DNA of 64,000 bases from JADKAV01 sp037046735 (GTDB lineage Bacteria; Actinomycetota; Actinomycetes; S36-B12; UBA10799). A program made the position numbers and the translations under genes. The DNA is taken from contig JBAOHC010000001.1 in assembly GCA_037046735.1 (NCBI GenBank), forward strand, positions 1 to 64,000. The letters are read 5' to 3'. Position 1 is the first letter of the stretch; every line of letters begins with the position of its first letter. Shown piece after piece: positions 44,280 to 53,368 of this stretch. The notes beneath the pieces are model-generated. The model saw only the letters and a program-made list of their open reading frames with translations, did no database searches and was not told where the DNA came from.

Positions 44280-45829
44280 CCCCACGACCGGTGAGCCGCC
44301 AGCGGCGGTGTTGGCGCCTACCGGGCCCATCAGGGGCGCACCGGCAGGGGTAACAGCGCCTATGCCACCGCCGCCAGGTCGTTCCTGCGGCGCTGGCCCG
44401 ACGTGAGCCAGTGGCAGGATGAGCCTCTGGACATGCAACTGAGCGCGAACGCGCCGACCCGGCCGTTCATCACGTTTCTGCTGGTCACCGGGCGGCTGCA
44501 CCCGGGCTGGGACTACCTGGTGCACCGCAAGTTCTCCGCGATCTGGCGTGACCTTCCCGGGACGGTGATCGGGCAGGACATCGAGGAGTTCATCGCCGCG
44601 GCGGGCGCCGCCGGTTACAGCCAGCGGGTCAGCTCTGCGATGGCCTCGCAGGTGATGGCCCGGCTGCTGTTCGCCACCGGGAAACGCCTGCACGAGATCA
44701 CCGACGCCGACTTCGATGCCCTGCGGGTCGCGGGCATGGCCAGGCAGGCCGACACCGGCCGGACCTGGAAGCACTACCGGGCCACCGCCACGGCCACCAG
44801 AACGGTGCTGTTCCACATGGGCGTGCTGCCCGCCCTGCCCGCACCGACCCAGCAGCGGTGGCCGTTCACCGCCCGGGTGGCAGGGGTCCCGCAGCCCATG
44901 GCATCGATCCTGGTGCGCTACCTGCAGACCAAGTCGGTCACCTGCAAACCGGCCACCGTGTCCAGCATCGCCACCCGGCTGGCCCACTTCGGACGGTTCA
45001 TCGCCGCTATCGATCCCAGCGCGACCCCGCTCCCTTCACCCGGGTCGGGCATATCGAGCCGTGGCTGGCCGCGCTGCCCGCCACCGGCAACACCAAAACC
45101 GGTGGATGCCTGTCCCGGGCAGAACAGGCCCGCCGGATCCTGGCCGTGGCGAACTTCCTGTCCGACATCACCGAATGGGACTGGCCGCAAGCCCCCACCC
45201 GACGACTGTTGTTCTCCTCCGACAACCCACGCCTACCCACACCGCTGCCCCGGTTCCTGCCTCCCGACGCCGACCGGCGCCTGACCCAGGCGTTGCAGGC
45301 ATCCGACAACCGGCTGGCCGGCGACGCGCTGCTGCTGCAACGCGCCTGCGGGCTGCGCATCGGCGAACTGCTCGACCTCGAACTCGACGCCGTCATCGAC
45401 ATCCCGGCCAGCGGCTCCTGGCTGAAAGTGCCCCTGGGCAAACTCGACACCGAACGCATGGTCCCCATCGACGACGACGTGCTCGAACTCATCGACCGGA
45501 TCACCACCACCCGCAGCCCCGGACGGCCCATCCCGCACCCGCGCACCGGCCGGCCCGCAGACTTCCTGTTCACCGCCCACGGACACCGCCTGGCCCAAAA
45601 CGGACTACGCGCCGAACTGCGCCGCGCCGCCGCCGAAGCAGGGATCGGCCACGTCACGCCCCACCAGCTACGACACACCTACGCCACCGCTCTGGTCAAC
45701 GCCGGGGTATCCCTGCAAGCACTCATGGCTATCCTCGGCCATGTCTCCGCGGAGATCAGCCTGCGCTACGCCCACCTGTTCGACACCACCGTGCGCACCG
45801 AATATGAGGTGTTTCTGACTTTGCGATAG
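44242..45829 (+). pseudogene. tyrosine recombinase (second of the pair), two frameshifts
   Basis: An ATG at 44242 overlaps the first recombinase and opens a Pro/Ala-rich start that continues, after one missing base near 44350, as NSAYATAARSFLRRWPDVSQ and a long core-binding domain. A second missing base near 45035 shifts to the frame with HIEPWLAALPATGN, then catalytic R in GLRIGELLDLELD, HQLRHTYATALV, LGHVSAEISLRYAHLF. Restored length is about 529 residues, like the large partner in paired-recombinase elements. Its stop lies inside the left end of the IS3-like element at 45815. Confidence 0.75.
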
Positions 45830-45877
45830 AGAACCGCGGCGAATCAAACAACATCGTCGGGCCCCTTTCTGGTCTTA
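45807..45877. repeat. left copy of a 71-bp inverted repeat
   Basis: AGGTGTTTCTGACTTTGCGA and the following bases, through ATCAAACAACATCGTCGGGC to GGTCTTAG, recur as the reverse complement at 50510-50580 with only a few mismatches. The inner part is the left end of the IS3-like element, including the last codons of its transposase. Confidence 0.85.
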
Positions 45878-46953
45878 GTGTTTCGTTGGGCGCGGTGGTT
45901 GGCAAGGCGGCGGAGTCGGGCCTGTTCCAGGCCGGCTTCACGGGCCTTACGGATCGCCTCGCCGCGGCCCTCGTGTTCGTCGTCGGGGGTGACGTAGCCG
46001 ATCCCGGCGTGCAGTCGGACGGTGTTGTAGTGCTCGCGTGTGACGGCGAGCTCGGCACGTAGCGTGGCCGGGTCGCGGATGGCGAGCAGGTGCGGGTTCT
46101 CGATCTTGATGGTCCCGTTCAGCGGCTCGATCCAGGCCTGGTCGGTCGGGGTGCCCGGCCGGCCGAAGTGCTGAGCGATCGCGCACAGGGCGAGGAACTC
46201 CCGGGTCGACCCCGAGGTCATCTGTGGTCCGTTGTCGCTCACGGCGAGCAGGATCGGTCGGGGTCTGGTCATCGGCGCTGATGTCGACCCGTCCGTCGTC
46301 GTGGCGGGCATCGACGGCCTCGAGCAGTCCCTCGGCCTGCAGGGCGGCGGTGAAGGCGAGTTCGACCTGGGTGGAGGTTTCCTCGACCGAGACGATCTCG
46401 GTGATCCATTTGCGTGAGACCAGGTCCTCGATGATCAGCACCGCCATGCCAGCTCTGGTGAAGTGGGTCGTGTCGAAGATCCAGATGCTGTTCGGGGTGT
46501 AGTCGGCCCACTCGGGGAAGGGTCGCTTCTTCGACCGTCCGGGCCGTGGACGTGGACGAAAGTGCAGGTCAGCGACGTGGAGCACCCGTCTCACGGTGGA
46601 CGGGGAGACCCATACCCGGGACAGGTAGGAGCCGCGGTGGGCGAGTTTGCGGTGGGACCGGTCGACCTCACCCCACTGCTCGAACAGGGCCAGGATCTCG
46701 GCTGCCTCCTCGGGCAAGATCCCGTGCATCGGGAACCCGCCCGGCGACTGGTCGGCCAGCCGGCCGCGGGCCCGGCGGGCGTACCAGCGGTGGGTGCGGA
46801 CCTCGCCGACCTCAAGCGCCCGGCAGGCGCGGCGGATACTCCAGCCGGCATCCACGGCCCCGTCGATGAGATCGAGCAGCCCTGCCTTGGTGGCCGCATC
46901 CACCCGGCGCGGGACTCGGCCACTCAGCCCCAACCGCCTTTTCCCTCTACCAG
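45844..46953 (-). pseudogene. IS3-like element OrfB (DDE transposase), one frameshift
   Basis: The first frame carries RRACRALEVGEVRTHRWYAR and the first catalytic Asp in NSIWIFDTTHFTRAGMAVL; one extra base near 46255 moves the rest to another frame with the second Asp in LLAVSDNGPQMTSGSTREF and Glu in DQAWIEPLNGTIKIENP. The stop lies within the terminal repeat. The copy is probably inactive unless the shift is a sequencing error. Confidence 0.75.
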
Positions 46954-47268
46954 CGTCAGCTTCACCGCCAGTTCCTTGCAGGCCTCCGAGAGCCGGGCGA
47001 TCTCGGCCTTCGCGGCCTCCAGCTCGTAATCGCGCTGCCTGCCTTGCACTCCGGGTTTGGAGGCCGCCAACGCAGACAGGGCACCGTCCTTGGCGACCTG
47101 CTTGATCCGCATGATCGTGGACCGGTCGACCTGCTGGGCAGTCGCGACCTCGGCGACCGTGGCCTCCTGCCGCACCAACTGCAGCCAGATCTCGTACTTC
47201 AACGACGGGCTCAAGAACCGCTTCGCACGGCGCTTCCTCGACCCGCTGATGGGCTCGTTCTCGGACAT
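46924..47268 (-). CDS. IS3-like element OrfA
   Basis: A 114-residue product with a helix-turn-helix (VAEVATAQQVDRSTIMRIKQ) and a C-terminal coiled-coil-like segment (ELEAAKAEIARLSEACKELA). It precedes the DDE transposase frame in the IS and would be fused to it by frameshifting near its end. Confidence 0.78.
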   Translation of the reverse strand: MSENEPISGSRKRRAKRFLSPSLKYEIWLQLVRQEATVAEVATAQQVDRSTIMRIKQVAKDGALSALAASKPGVQGRQRDYELEAAKAEIARLSEACKELAVKLTLVEGKGGWG

Positions 47269-47701
47269 CTTCTGATCCTCCTGTTGTGGTTGGAGGACCC
47301 GCCGGATGTTGTCTGATCGACACGCCGATCTCTATCGCGAAGTCAGGCGCAAACCAACACCGGTTTGGTCGATGGTGTCAGCGCGGCGCTGATCGACACC
47401 TACAAAGGGATGCCGGTGCATGCCCCGGGCCGGGTGTTCACCGATCTGGCCGTCGCGGTGGCTGACGGGGCGGACGCGATCAGTGGGATCGCGGTGCTGG
47501 GTGACCGGCAGGACCTGTTCGGGCTGGTCGCGTCGATGCCGACACCTGGCGGGTGCTGGACCGGATCGACGACAGCCATCTGCAGGCGGTGCGTACGGCC
47601 CGCGGGCGGGCGCGGGCGGCGGCCTGGGCGGCTGGTGCCGGCCCGGACCTGGACCAGCCGTTGTGTCTGGATTTCGATGCCACGATCACGATCGCGCACA
47701 G

Positions 47702-49397
47702 TGGCAGATAGCACTTGTTGGTAGCGCTGGTCCGGCTTGTTGGTATGTCATCTCTCAGAGCTTCGCTTACACCCTGTGTCATGACTTCGTCTACAGGTTG
47801 TGTCGCGGCTTCGGTTACAGGTTGTGGTCCTGGACCGTCGGGTCATGTCGAAGTCACTCACTCCCGCGGTCCGCCGCCAGATCATCGCTTTCAACCCCGC
47901 TGAGCCCGGTGCGCCGTCGGTAGCGCAGTTCTGCCGCGAGCTGGGGGTCTCCCGTCCGTCGTTCTACAAGGTGCGCGGACGGTTCGCGAAGGAGGGCAAC
48001 GCCGCCTTGAACCCTCGCTCCCGCGCACCGAAGGAGCCCGCCCACCGGTATGACGAGGACACCGCGGAGGTCGTGCTGGGGGTCCGGAAGCGGCTGACGG
48101 GCAACGGGTGGGACGCGGGCCCGATCTCGATCTGGCACGCCTGCGTGGACGAGGGGTTGTTCACGTCCTCGATCCCATCGGTGTCGACCATCGCCAGGAT
48201 TCTGGCCGCGGCGGGGGTGGTGGACGCGAACCCGCGCAAGCGCCCCCGGTCGTCGTACATCCGCTTCCAGCGGGCGGCGGCGATGGAGCTGTGGCAGCTC
48301 GACGCGCTGGAGTACACGCTCTTCAACGACACCGCGGGCGGGCAGCCGGTGAAGGTCACGATCTACCAGCTGCTGGACGACTCCACCCGGTACGACGTGG
48401 GCACGCAGGCGTTCGCCGACCCCGAGAACGGCGACGACGCGGTCAGTGCGGTGAGCGCCGCGCTCACCACCCACGGGGTGCCGCAGGAACTGCTCAGCGA
48501 CAACGGCGGGGCGTTCAACCTCGCCCGGCAGGGCGCGGTGACCCAGTTGCAGCGGCTGCTGGCCGACCACGGCTGCCTGGGCATCACCGGGGCGTTCCGC
48601 TCACCGACCACGCAGGGCAAGGACGAGCGCTCCCACCAGACCCTCACACGGTTCCTGGACGCCCACAAGCCGACCACACTGCAGCGGGTGCGCGAACTGC
48701 TGGTGGAGTACCGCGAGTACTACAACCATCGCCGCCACCACCAGTCCCTGCCCGTGCGCATTACACCGGGGCAGGCATGGGCGGCCTGCGAGCACCGTCC
48801 CTCCAACGGGGTGCCCATCCCGCACGCCGACCTGGAAGCCGCCGCCCTGGCCTACGTCGACCGGTCGGTCGCCGACGCCGGCCCCGGCGACGGGCCGCCC
48901 GCGGGACAGGACCCCCAGCACACCGCCTCGGGCAGGCTGCGCGAGGCCGCCGGGGAGATTGCGATCACACGGGACAACCCGCAGATCTACCTGCACGGCA
49001 GGATCTACAAGGTCCCGGTCCACCTGGTTGGTTCCTACATGCCGGTGATCGCCGACACCGAGTACGCGCTGTTCGACCTGAGCGACGGGGCCGAATCGAT
49101 CCGGCTGCCGCTGCCGGTCCAGACCAAGGAGACCGGCTCACGGGTGGTCCCACTATGGAAAGTACGCGGAGCGAGGATCCGCGACCCGACACCGTCATGG
49201 ACCCACAAGCACCTCGCATACGAGGCGGAGCACTACCCAGCCCACGTCCCTGACGTGTCAACGAAGTCGTGAGACCGGTCGTTCACGAAGAGGCGACACA
49301 GACTGTCAACGAACCTGTGAGACAGGTTGTAAACAAACCCGCGGAATCTGACACACCAACAAGCCGGACAGGCGCTACCAAGAAGGGCTATTCGCCA
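47702..49397 (+). mobile_element. IS481-type insertion sequence, 1,696 bp, with CACAG target duplication
   Basis: The ends TGGCAGATAGCACTTGTTGG and, read inward from the right, TGGCGAATAGCCCTTCTTGG continue as near-perfect inverted repeats for about 48 bp. CACAG occurs at 47697-47701 and again at 49398-49402, a 5-bp target duplication inside the IS1380 gene. Several ACAGGTTGT-like motifs near both ends may be transposase sites. Confidence 0.92.
47845..49272 (+). CDS. IS481-type DDE transposase (long form)
   Basis: The ATG at 47845 gives a 475-residue transposase. It has an N-terminal HTH (VAQFCRELGVSRPSFYKVRG), catalytic Asp in MELWQLDALEYTLF and LLSDNGGAFNLA, and Glu in TQGKDERSHQTLTRF. A C-terminal extension after about residue 330 (GRIYKVPVHLVGSYMPVIAD) is seen in the longer actinobacterial members. 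It appears intact. Confidence 0.88.
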   Translation: MSKSLTPAVRRQIIAFNPAEPGAPSVAQFCRELGVSRPSFYKVRGRFAKEGNAALNPRSRAPKEPAHRYDEDTAEVVLGVRKRLTGNGWDAGPISIWHACVDEGLFTSSIPSVSTIARILAAAGVVDANPRKRPRSSYIRFQRAAAMELWQLDALEYTLFNDTAGGQPVKVTIYQLLDDSTRYDVGTQAFADPENGDDAVSAVSAALTTHGVPQELLSDNGGAFNLARQGAVTQLQRLLADHGCLGITGAFRSPTTQGKDERSHQTLTRFLDAHKPTTLQRVRELLVEYREYYNHRRHHQSLPVRITPGQAWAACEHRPSNGVPIPHADLEAAALAYVDRSVADAGPGDGPPAGQDPQHTASGRLREAAGEIAITRDNPQIYLHGRIYKVPVHLVGSYMPVIADTEYALFDLSDGAESIRLPLPVQTKETGSRVVPLWKVRGARIRDPTPSWTHKHLAYEAEHYPAHVPDVSTKS

Positions 49398-50509
49398 CAC
49401 AGCGAGAAACAGAACGCGGCGGCGACCTGAAAACGCACGTTCGGGTTCCATCCGCTGCTGTGTTTCCTGGACCGCCCCGACCTGGCCGGAGGGGAGGCGC
49501 TGGCCGGTCTGCTACGGCCCGGTAATGCCGGGTCGAACACCGCCGCCGACCACATCGAGGTGCTCGACCTGGCCCTGGAAGCACTGCCCGAGGCGGCCCG
49601 GCCACGCCCCGGCGCCGAGCTTGGGAGCTGGGAGGGTCCGCGGTTGTTGGCCCGCTCGGATTCGGCCGGAGCCACTCACAAGTTCGCTGCCGCCTGCGTG
49701 GCCCGCGGCCTGCAGTTCTCCTTCGGGTTCCCCGTGGATACCCGCATCAAGGCGGCCCTGGACACCATCGATGCGCACGCGTGGACCCCGGCGGTCAACG
49801 GTGACGGTCAGCCCCGCGACGGGGCGTGGGTAACCGAGGCCACCGCCCTGATCGACCTGGACACCTGGCCCGAGGGCTCCCGGTTGATCCTGCGCAAGGA
49901 ACGCCCCCACCCCGGCGCGCAGCTGACGTTCACCGACGTCGACGGCCACCGGATCACCGCGCTGCTCACCAACACACCACCCGAGCAATCCCTGACCGGA
50001 CCGGCCGGGCTGGAGCTACGCCACCGGCAGCACGCCCGCGTGGAAGACCGGATCCGGGAAGCCAAAGCCACCGGCCTGCGCAACCTGCCGTGCCGGGGTT
50101 TCACCGACAACGCCGCCTGGCTGGAAGTCGTGCTCACCGCCGTGGATCTGCTCTGCTGGACCAAACAGATCTGCTTCACCGACGTCCACGAACTGGTCCG
50201 CTGCGAAATCGCGGCGTTCCGCTACCGGGTCCTGCACGTCGCCGCCCGGCTCACCCGAGGCGCCCGCCGGCTGCACCTACGCCTGGACAAGACCTGGCGC
50301 TGGGCCGCACACATCGCTGAAGGCTTCACAAGACTGCGGGCCGCGTTCACCTGACCACCGCCGGCCCTGCCCGCTCAACCGAGGACCCGAAACCCGCCCA
50401 CCCGACGCGACAGTCGGGCCCTCGCCATGCCACAAGGCCAACACACCCCACAGCCACCACTTGAACCAAGATCAACACCCGACACTCGGCCGGCGTGAAA
50501 GATCGAGGC

Positions 50510-50580
50510 TAAGACCAGCAAGGGGCCCGACGATGTTGTTTGATTCGCCGCGGTTCTCTATCGCAAAGTCAGAAATACCT
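50510..50580. repeat. right copy of the 71-bp inverted repeat (IS3-like end remnant)
   Basis: This is the reverse complement of 45807-45877 and contains the left end and last transposase codons of the IS3-like element, with the rest of that copy missing. It abuts the 3' side of the IS1380 remnant. The 155 bases between the IS1380 stop and this repeat contain no gene. Confidence 0.85.
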
Positions 50581-50655
50581 CAACCACTCTGCTGGACTTG
50601 ACCATGCTTGTGAGGATCGACTGCACGCCAGGCAATCCACACCCGAGCAGGTGGT

Positions 50656-50799
50656 TCAGTTTCCCTCTCCGCAATGCGGACAAGTCACCGTGACCCTGTC
50701 CCACGATGACTTCGCCCAGAATGCCTTTTCACAGCCTCGGCACTTATGGACCTCGGTGTATTCACTGGTGCGTGAAACTGAACCGTTGACTCTGGCCAT
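50656..50799 (-). CDS. small zinc-ribbon protein
   Basis: A 47-residue product starting at ATG 50799, with GAGGAGGG four bases upstream, a strong ribosome-binding site. It contains KCRGCEKAFW and VTCPHCGEGN, two CxxC knuckles that would bind one zinc. A longer frame exists but the RBS fixes this start. Without the IS5 element it would begin about 95 nt after the kinase stop on the same strand, so it is plausibly the last gene of the ter phosphorylation block; zinc ribbons also occur in the kinase and in the third vWA protein. The function is unknown. Confidence 0.65.
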   Translation of the reverse strand: MARVNGSVSRTSEYTEVHKCRGCEKAFWAKSSWDRVTVTCPHCGEGN

Positions 50800-50897
50800 C
50801 AGACCCTCCTCATCAGGGAGCACACCAATGCTGCCCCCGCCGTGCATTAGTGTACTGCTGGAACTGGTCTGACTTTGCGATGGCGACCGCTTACTAG

Positions 50898-51871
50898 GGC
50901 GTGTCTGGTAATCGTTCATAACCAGAACAGAACGATCGAGGCCAGCAGGATCCCGCTCCGGTAGTTGCGGGCGGTTTTGTCGTAGCGGGTGGCGATTCCG
51001 CGCCATTGTTTGAGCCTGTTGAAGCACCGTTCGACGACGTTGCGGCGCCTGTACATCTCGGTGTCGAAGTTGGGTGGCCGGCCGCCGCCGGTACCGCGTT
51101 TCTGGCGGGCTGTGATCTGGTCGCTGCGCTGCGGGATCACGGTAGGGATGCCTCGCTCGCGCAGCGCTTCTCGGGTGGATGGGTGGGAGTAGGCCTTGTC
51201 CGCCAGCAGGCTGTCCGGGCGTTTGCGGGGTCTGCCTGCGGTGGGAACTGCGATCTGATCGAGCAGCGGTAGCAGTTGCGGGTTGTCCCCTGCCTGGCCG
51301 CCGGTCAGACGCACCGCCAGCGGCCGGCCGGCACCGTCCACAGCAACGTGTGCTTTCGTTGTGAATCCACCGCGTGACCTGCCCAAACAATGATCATCCG
51401 GCTCGGGCCAGGAATTCTTGTAATTCGGTTGGGCCCCCTTTTTGATCTCGGGGCGGATCGGCGGGCGCGGTCGTGTCGCCCCGTCTGGCCCCGGCCGCGT
51501 GCTGATGCGCCCGGGCGATCGTGGAGTCCACCGACACCGTCCAATCTAGGTGCCCTTCGGCGTGCACCTGACCCTGCAGCACCGTCAGCACCTTCTCGAA
51601 CGTGCCGTCGTTGGACCAGGCGTTGAACCGGTGCCACACCGTCTGAAACGGCGGGAACCGGTCCGGGAGATCCCGCCACGGAGATCCCGTCCGGAACCGC
51701 CAGATGACCGCCTCCAGCACCAGTCGATGATCAGTCCACGGCCTGCCCGCACGCAGCGAACGACCCGGGAACATCGGCTCCAACACAGCCCACATCTCAT
51801 CGGTCAACACATCACGCTCAGACACGAAACCAGGCTGCCCCACCAACCGCACAGAGATTGTCAGACACGCC
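50898..51871 (-). mobile_element. IS5-family insertion sequence, 974 bp, with CTAG target duplication
   Basis: Ends GGCGTGTCTGGTAATC (left) and, read inward from the right, GGCGTGTCTGACAATC form the inverted repeats. CTAG is duplicated at 50894-50897 and 51872-51875, the typical IS5-group target. The right-hand CTAG supplies the TAG stop codon of the ter kinase, so the insertion leaves the kinase intact but separates it from the zinc-ribbon gene. Confidence 0.92.
50916..51825 (-). CDS. IS5-family transposase (two overlapping frames)
   Basis: The first frame, from GTG 51825 (SERDVLTDEMWAVLEPMFPG), has the N-terminal DUF4096-like domain and the first catalytic Asp in WTVSVDSTIARAHQH, and ends at 51394. 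The second frame resumes GRSRGGFTTKAHVAVDGAGR and carries the second Asp in LLADKAYSHPSTRE and the Glu in RRRNVVERCFNRLKQWRGIA, ending at 50916. A frame change between the two parts is normal for this IS427-like group, so the element may be active. Confidence 0.85.
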
Positions 51872-53368
51872 CTAGCCGCCCACCAACTGCACTTGAATAA
51901 GTCTGCCGCCTTCTTCACGGGAGAGGAGCAACTGAGCGCCGTCCGTAAGTCGAACATTACCGCCGACGGGCACATCCAATTTTGCTGCGACGTCGCGCAG
52001 TTCAGGCATTCCTTCATTCACCAAATACCAGTCGCCCTGATGAAGCTGGAAGTAGCCGACGCGTTTCCTTTGGGCCACAGTGAGGTGCTCGTTGGGGAAC
52101 ACCTTACGGTTGACGTGCCAGGCGTTCAGTGACTGCCCGTCCCACACCATAACCCGGTGGTTATCGGGCTGATATGAGCCAGCGTGTCGGCTCGAGTATA
52201 GATTCAGGACAGGTAACTTGCCCATATACGGCGTCTTGCACAGAGGGCAAGACGGTTTGTGAGTGTTGTCGAAGACGTACCAACCCATGGAACAGTCCTT
52301 GTTCGCACAGGGTTGAATCATGTCGATTGTCCGTACAAGGGCGTTCTCCCATTCAGACGCCGTGGGACGCTGGTTAGGTGCCGTCAGGCCCTCGACGAAG
52401 GCACGGTTGAACAGATCAGTCAGTAATGGCCCCAGTATCCCGACCGGCATCAAGGCGGGATCGCCCCACGGAAGATCCGAGTCCCTGAGACTGTCGGGAC
52501 GAACACGGTTACTGGAATCCGTCGGATGCTCGACGTAGAGTGCCCGCTCGCCCATAGACAATTCCTCATCACGGGCAGCGTCGTCGGGATCGTTGACCTT
52601 CCCTCCACGCAGCGGATGGCGATACAGCAGATACATGTAAATCAATACCGCGAGAGCGTGCCGGTCAGTCAACGTGGATGGCAACTTCCGATTCGGATCG
52701 TCCCGGTTAAGCGATTGTGTGGCAACCACCTCAGGCGCGATGAAATCAGGGGTCCCCACAACATCAGGCGGGAATTTTCCCGGGACCACCAGTCCGTCGA
52801 TGTCGATGATGCAGGCGGTGCCAGTGATGGGGTCAACGAGCACGTTCCTATACGACAGATCTGAATGCGCCAAGCCGGCCGCGTGCAGGCGACGCACGGC
52901 GCGACTGATTCTCAGCGACATCTGCAGATGTGTCAGCCAGTTGCCTCTTTCGCGGGGGTCCAGGAACTTGGCTCGGTTGGAGGCGCTGGCAAACCACTTG
53001 CCTTCCTTCTCCTGACCCTTGATGTTGAGCATGTCGTCCTTAACCGAGCCATGAGCGAAGAAGAAGCGGCTGTGGTAGGTGGGCGCCACGACGCCCATAC
53101 GACCGTCATGCTCAACGACTGCCGTCGGCCAGCAGTAGAAGTCCTGCCAGTAGTCCCCGCCCTCCTTGCCGTAGATACTCTGCCGGTACTGACCAACGAT
53201 GGCCTTCAGACGTTCCTTGCCCTGGTAGTCCACCGGGTCACGGAAGAAGGCAACGACGTAGGACCTGTCAGGGCTGAAGTAGACATCCTTCATGCCGCCC
53301 TGACCGATGACCTTATCGACGTACTCGACTTGCTTACCATCATGCGTGGTCAGTTTGACGACAGTCAT
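51872..53368 (-). CDS. ter-system Ser/Thr protein kinase with zinc ribbon
   Basis: A 498-residue kinase. The ATG at 53368 overlaps the PP2C stop (TGATG). Kinase domain: glycine loop GQGGMKDVYF, catalytic loop AHSDLSYRNVLVD, DFG equivalent IIDIDG, and TPDFIAPEV in the activation segment. The usual VAIK-type strand reads YVVAFFRDP with no lysine at the expected place. After about residue 355 a zinc ribbon follows (CANKDC ... CPLC), then a C-terminal domain with an FHA-like or beta-rich appearance (HRVMVWDGQSLNAWHVNRKV). With PP2C and TerY it forms the TerY-P triad predicted to transduce stress signals by phosphorylation. Confidence 0.85.
   Translation of the reverse strand: MTVVKLTTHDGKQVEYVDKVIGQGGMKDVYFSPDRSYVVAFFRDPVDYQGKERLKAIVGQYRQSIYGKEGGDYWQDFYCWPTAVVEHDGRMGVVAPTYHSRFFFAHGSVKDDMLNIKGQEKEGKWFASASNRAKFLDPRERGNWLTHLQMSLRISRAVRRLHAAGLAHSDLSYRNVLVDPITGTACIIDIDGLVVPGKFPPDVVGTPDFIAPEVVATQSLNRDDPNRKLPSTLTDRHALAVLIYMYLLYRHPLRGGKVNDPDDAARDEELSMGERALYVEHPTDSSNRVRPDSLRDSDLPWGDPALMPVGILGPLLTDLFNRAFVEGLTAPNQRPTASEWENALVRTIDMIQPCANKDCSMGWYVFDNTHKPSCPLCKTPYMGKLPVLNLYSSRHAGSYQPDNHRVMVWDGQSLNAWHVNRKVFPNEHLTVAQRKRVGYFQLHQGDWYLVNEGMPELRDVAAKLDVPVGGNVRLTDGAQLLLSREEGGRLIQVQLVGG

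Larger units (their letters stand above)
45815..47346 (-). mobile_element. IS3-like insertion sequence, 1,532 bp
   Basis: Left end CTGACTTTGCGATAGAGA (45815 on) and right end, read inward, CTGACTTCGCGATAGAGA (from 47346) form inverted repeats that extend with mismatches through CAACATC. Transposase genes fill the interior on the minus strand. The left insertion lies at the 3' end of the second recombinase gene, the right one in the IS1380 gene. Confidence 0.8.
47347..50354 (+). pseudogene. IS1380-family transposase, truncated and split by an IS481-type element
   Basis: The left fragment (47347-47701) encodes GRVFTDLAVAVADGADAISG and, after a one-base loss near 47545, WRVLDRIDDSHLQAVRTARG to FDATITIAHS. 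The right fragment (49398-50354) resumes in HSEKQNAAAT, then (one base missing) KRTFGFHPLLCFLDRPDLAG, and runs to the end (RLHLRLDKTWRWAAHIAEGF). The reading resumes exactly after removal of the inserted element and one copy of the CACAG duplication. The N-terminus is lost at the IS3-like element. Confidence 0.85.

Noticed and set aside
50540..50872. 110-codon + strand frame
   Set aside because: It spans the IS end remnant and is antisense to the zinc-ribbon gene, which has a strong RBS and CxxC pairs.
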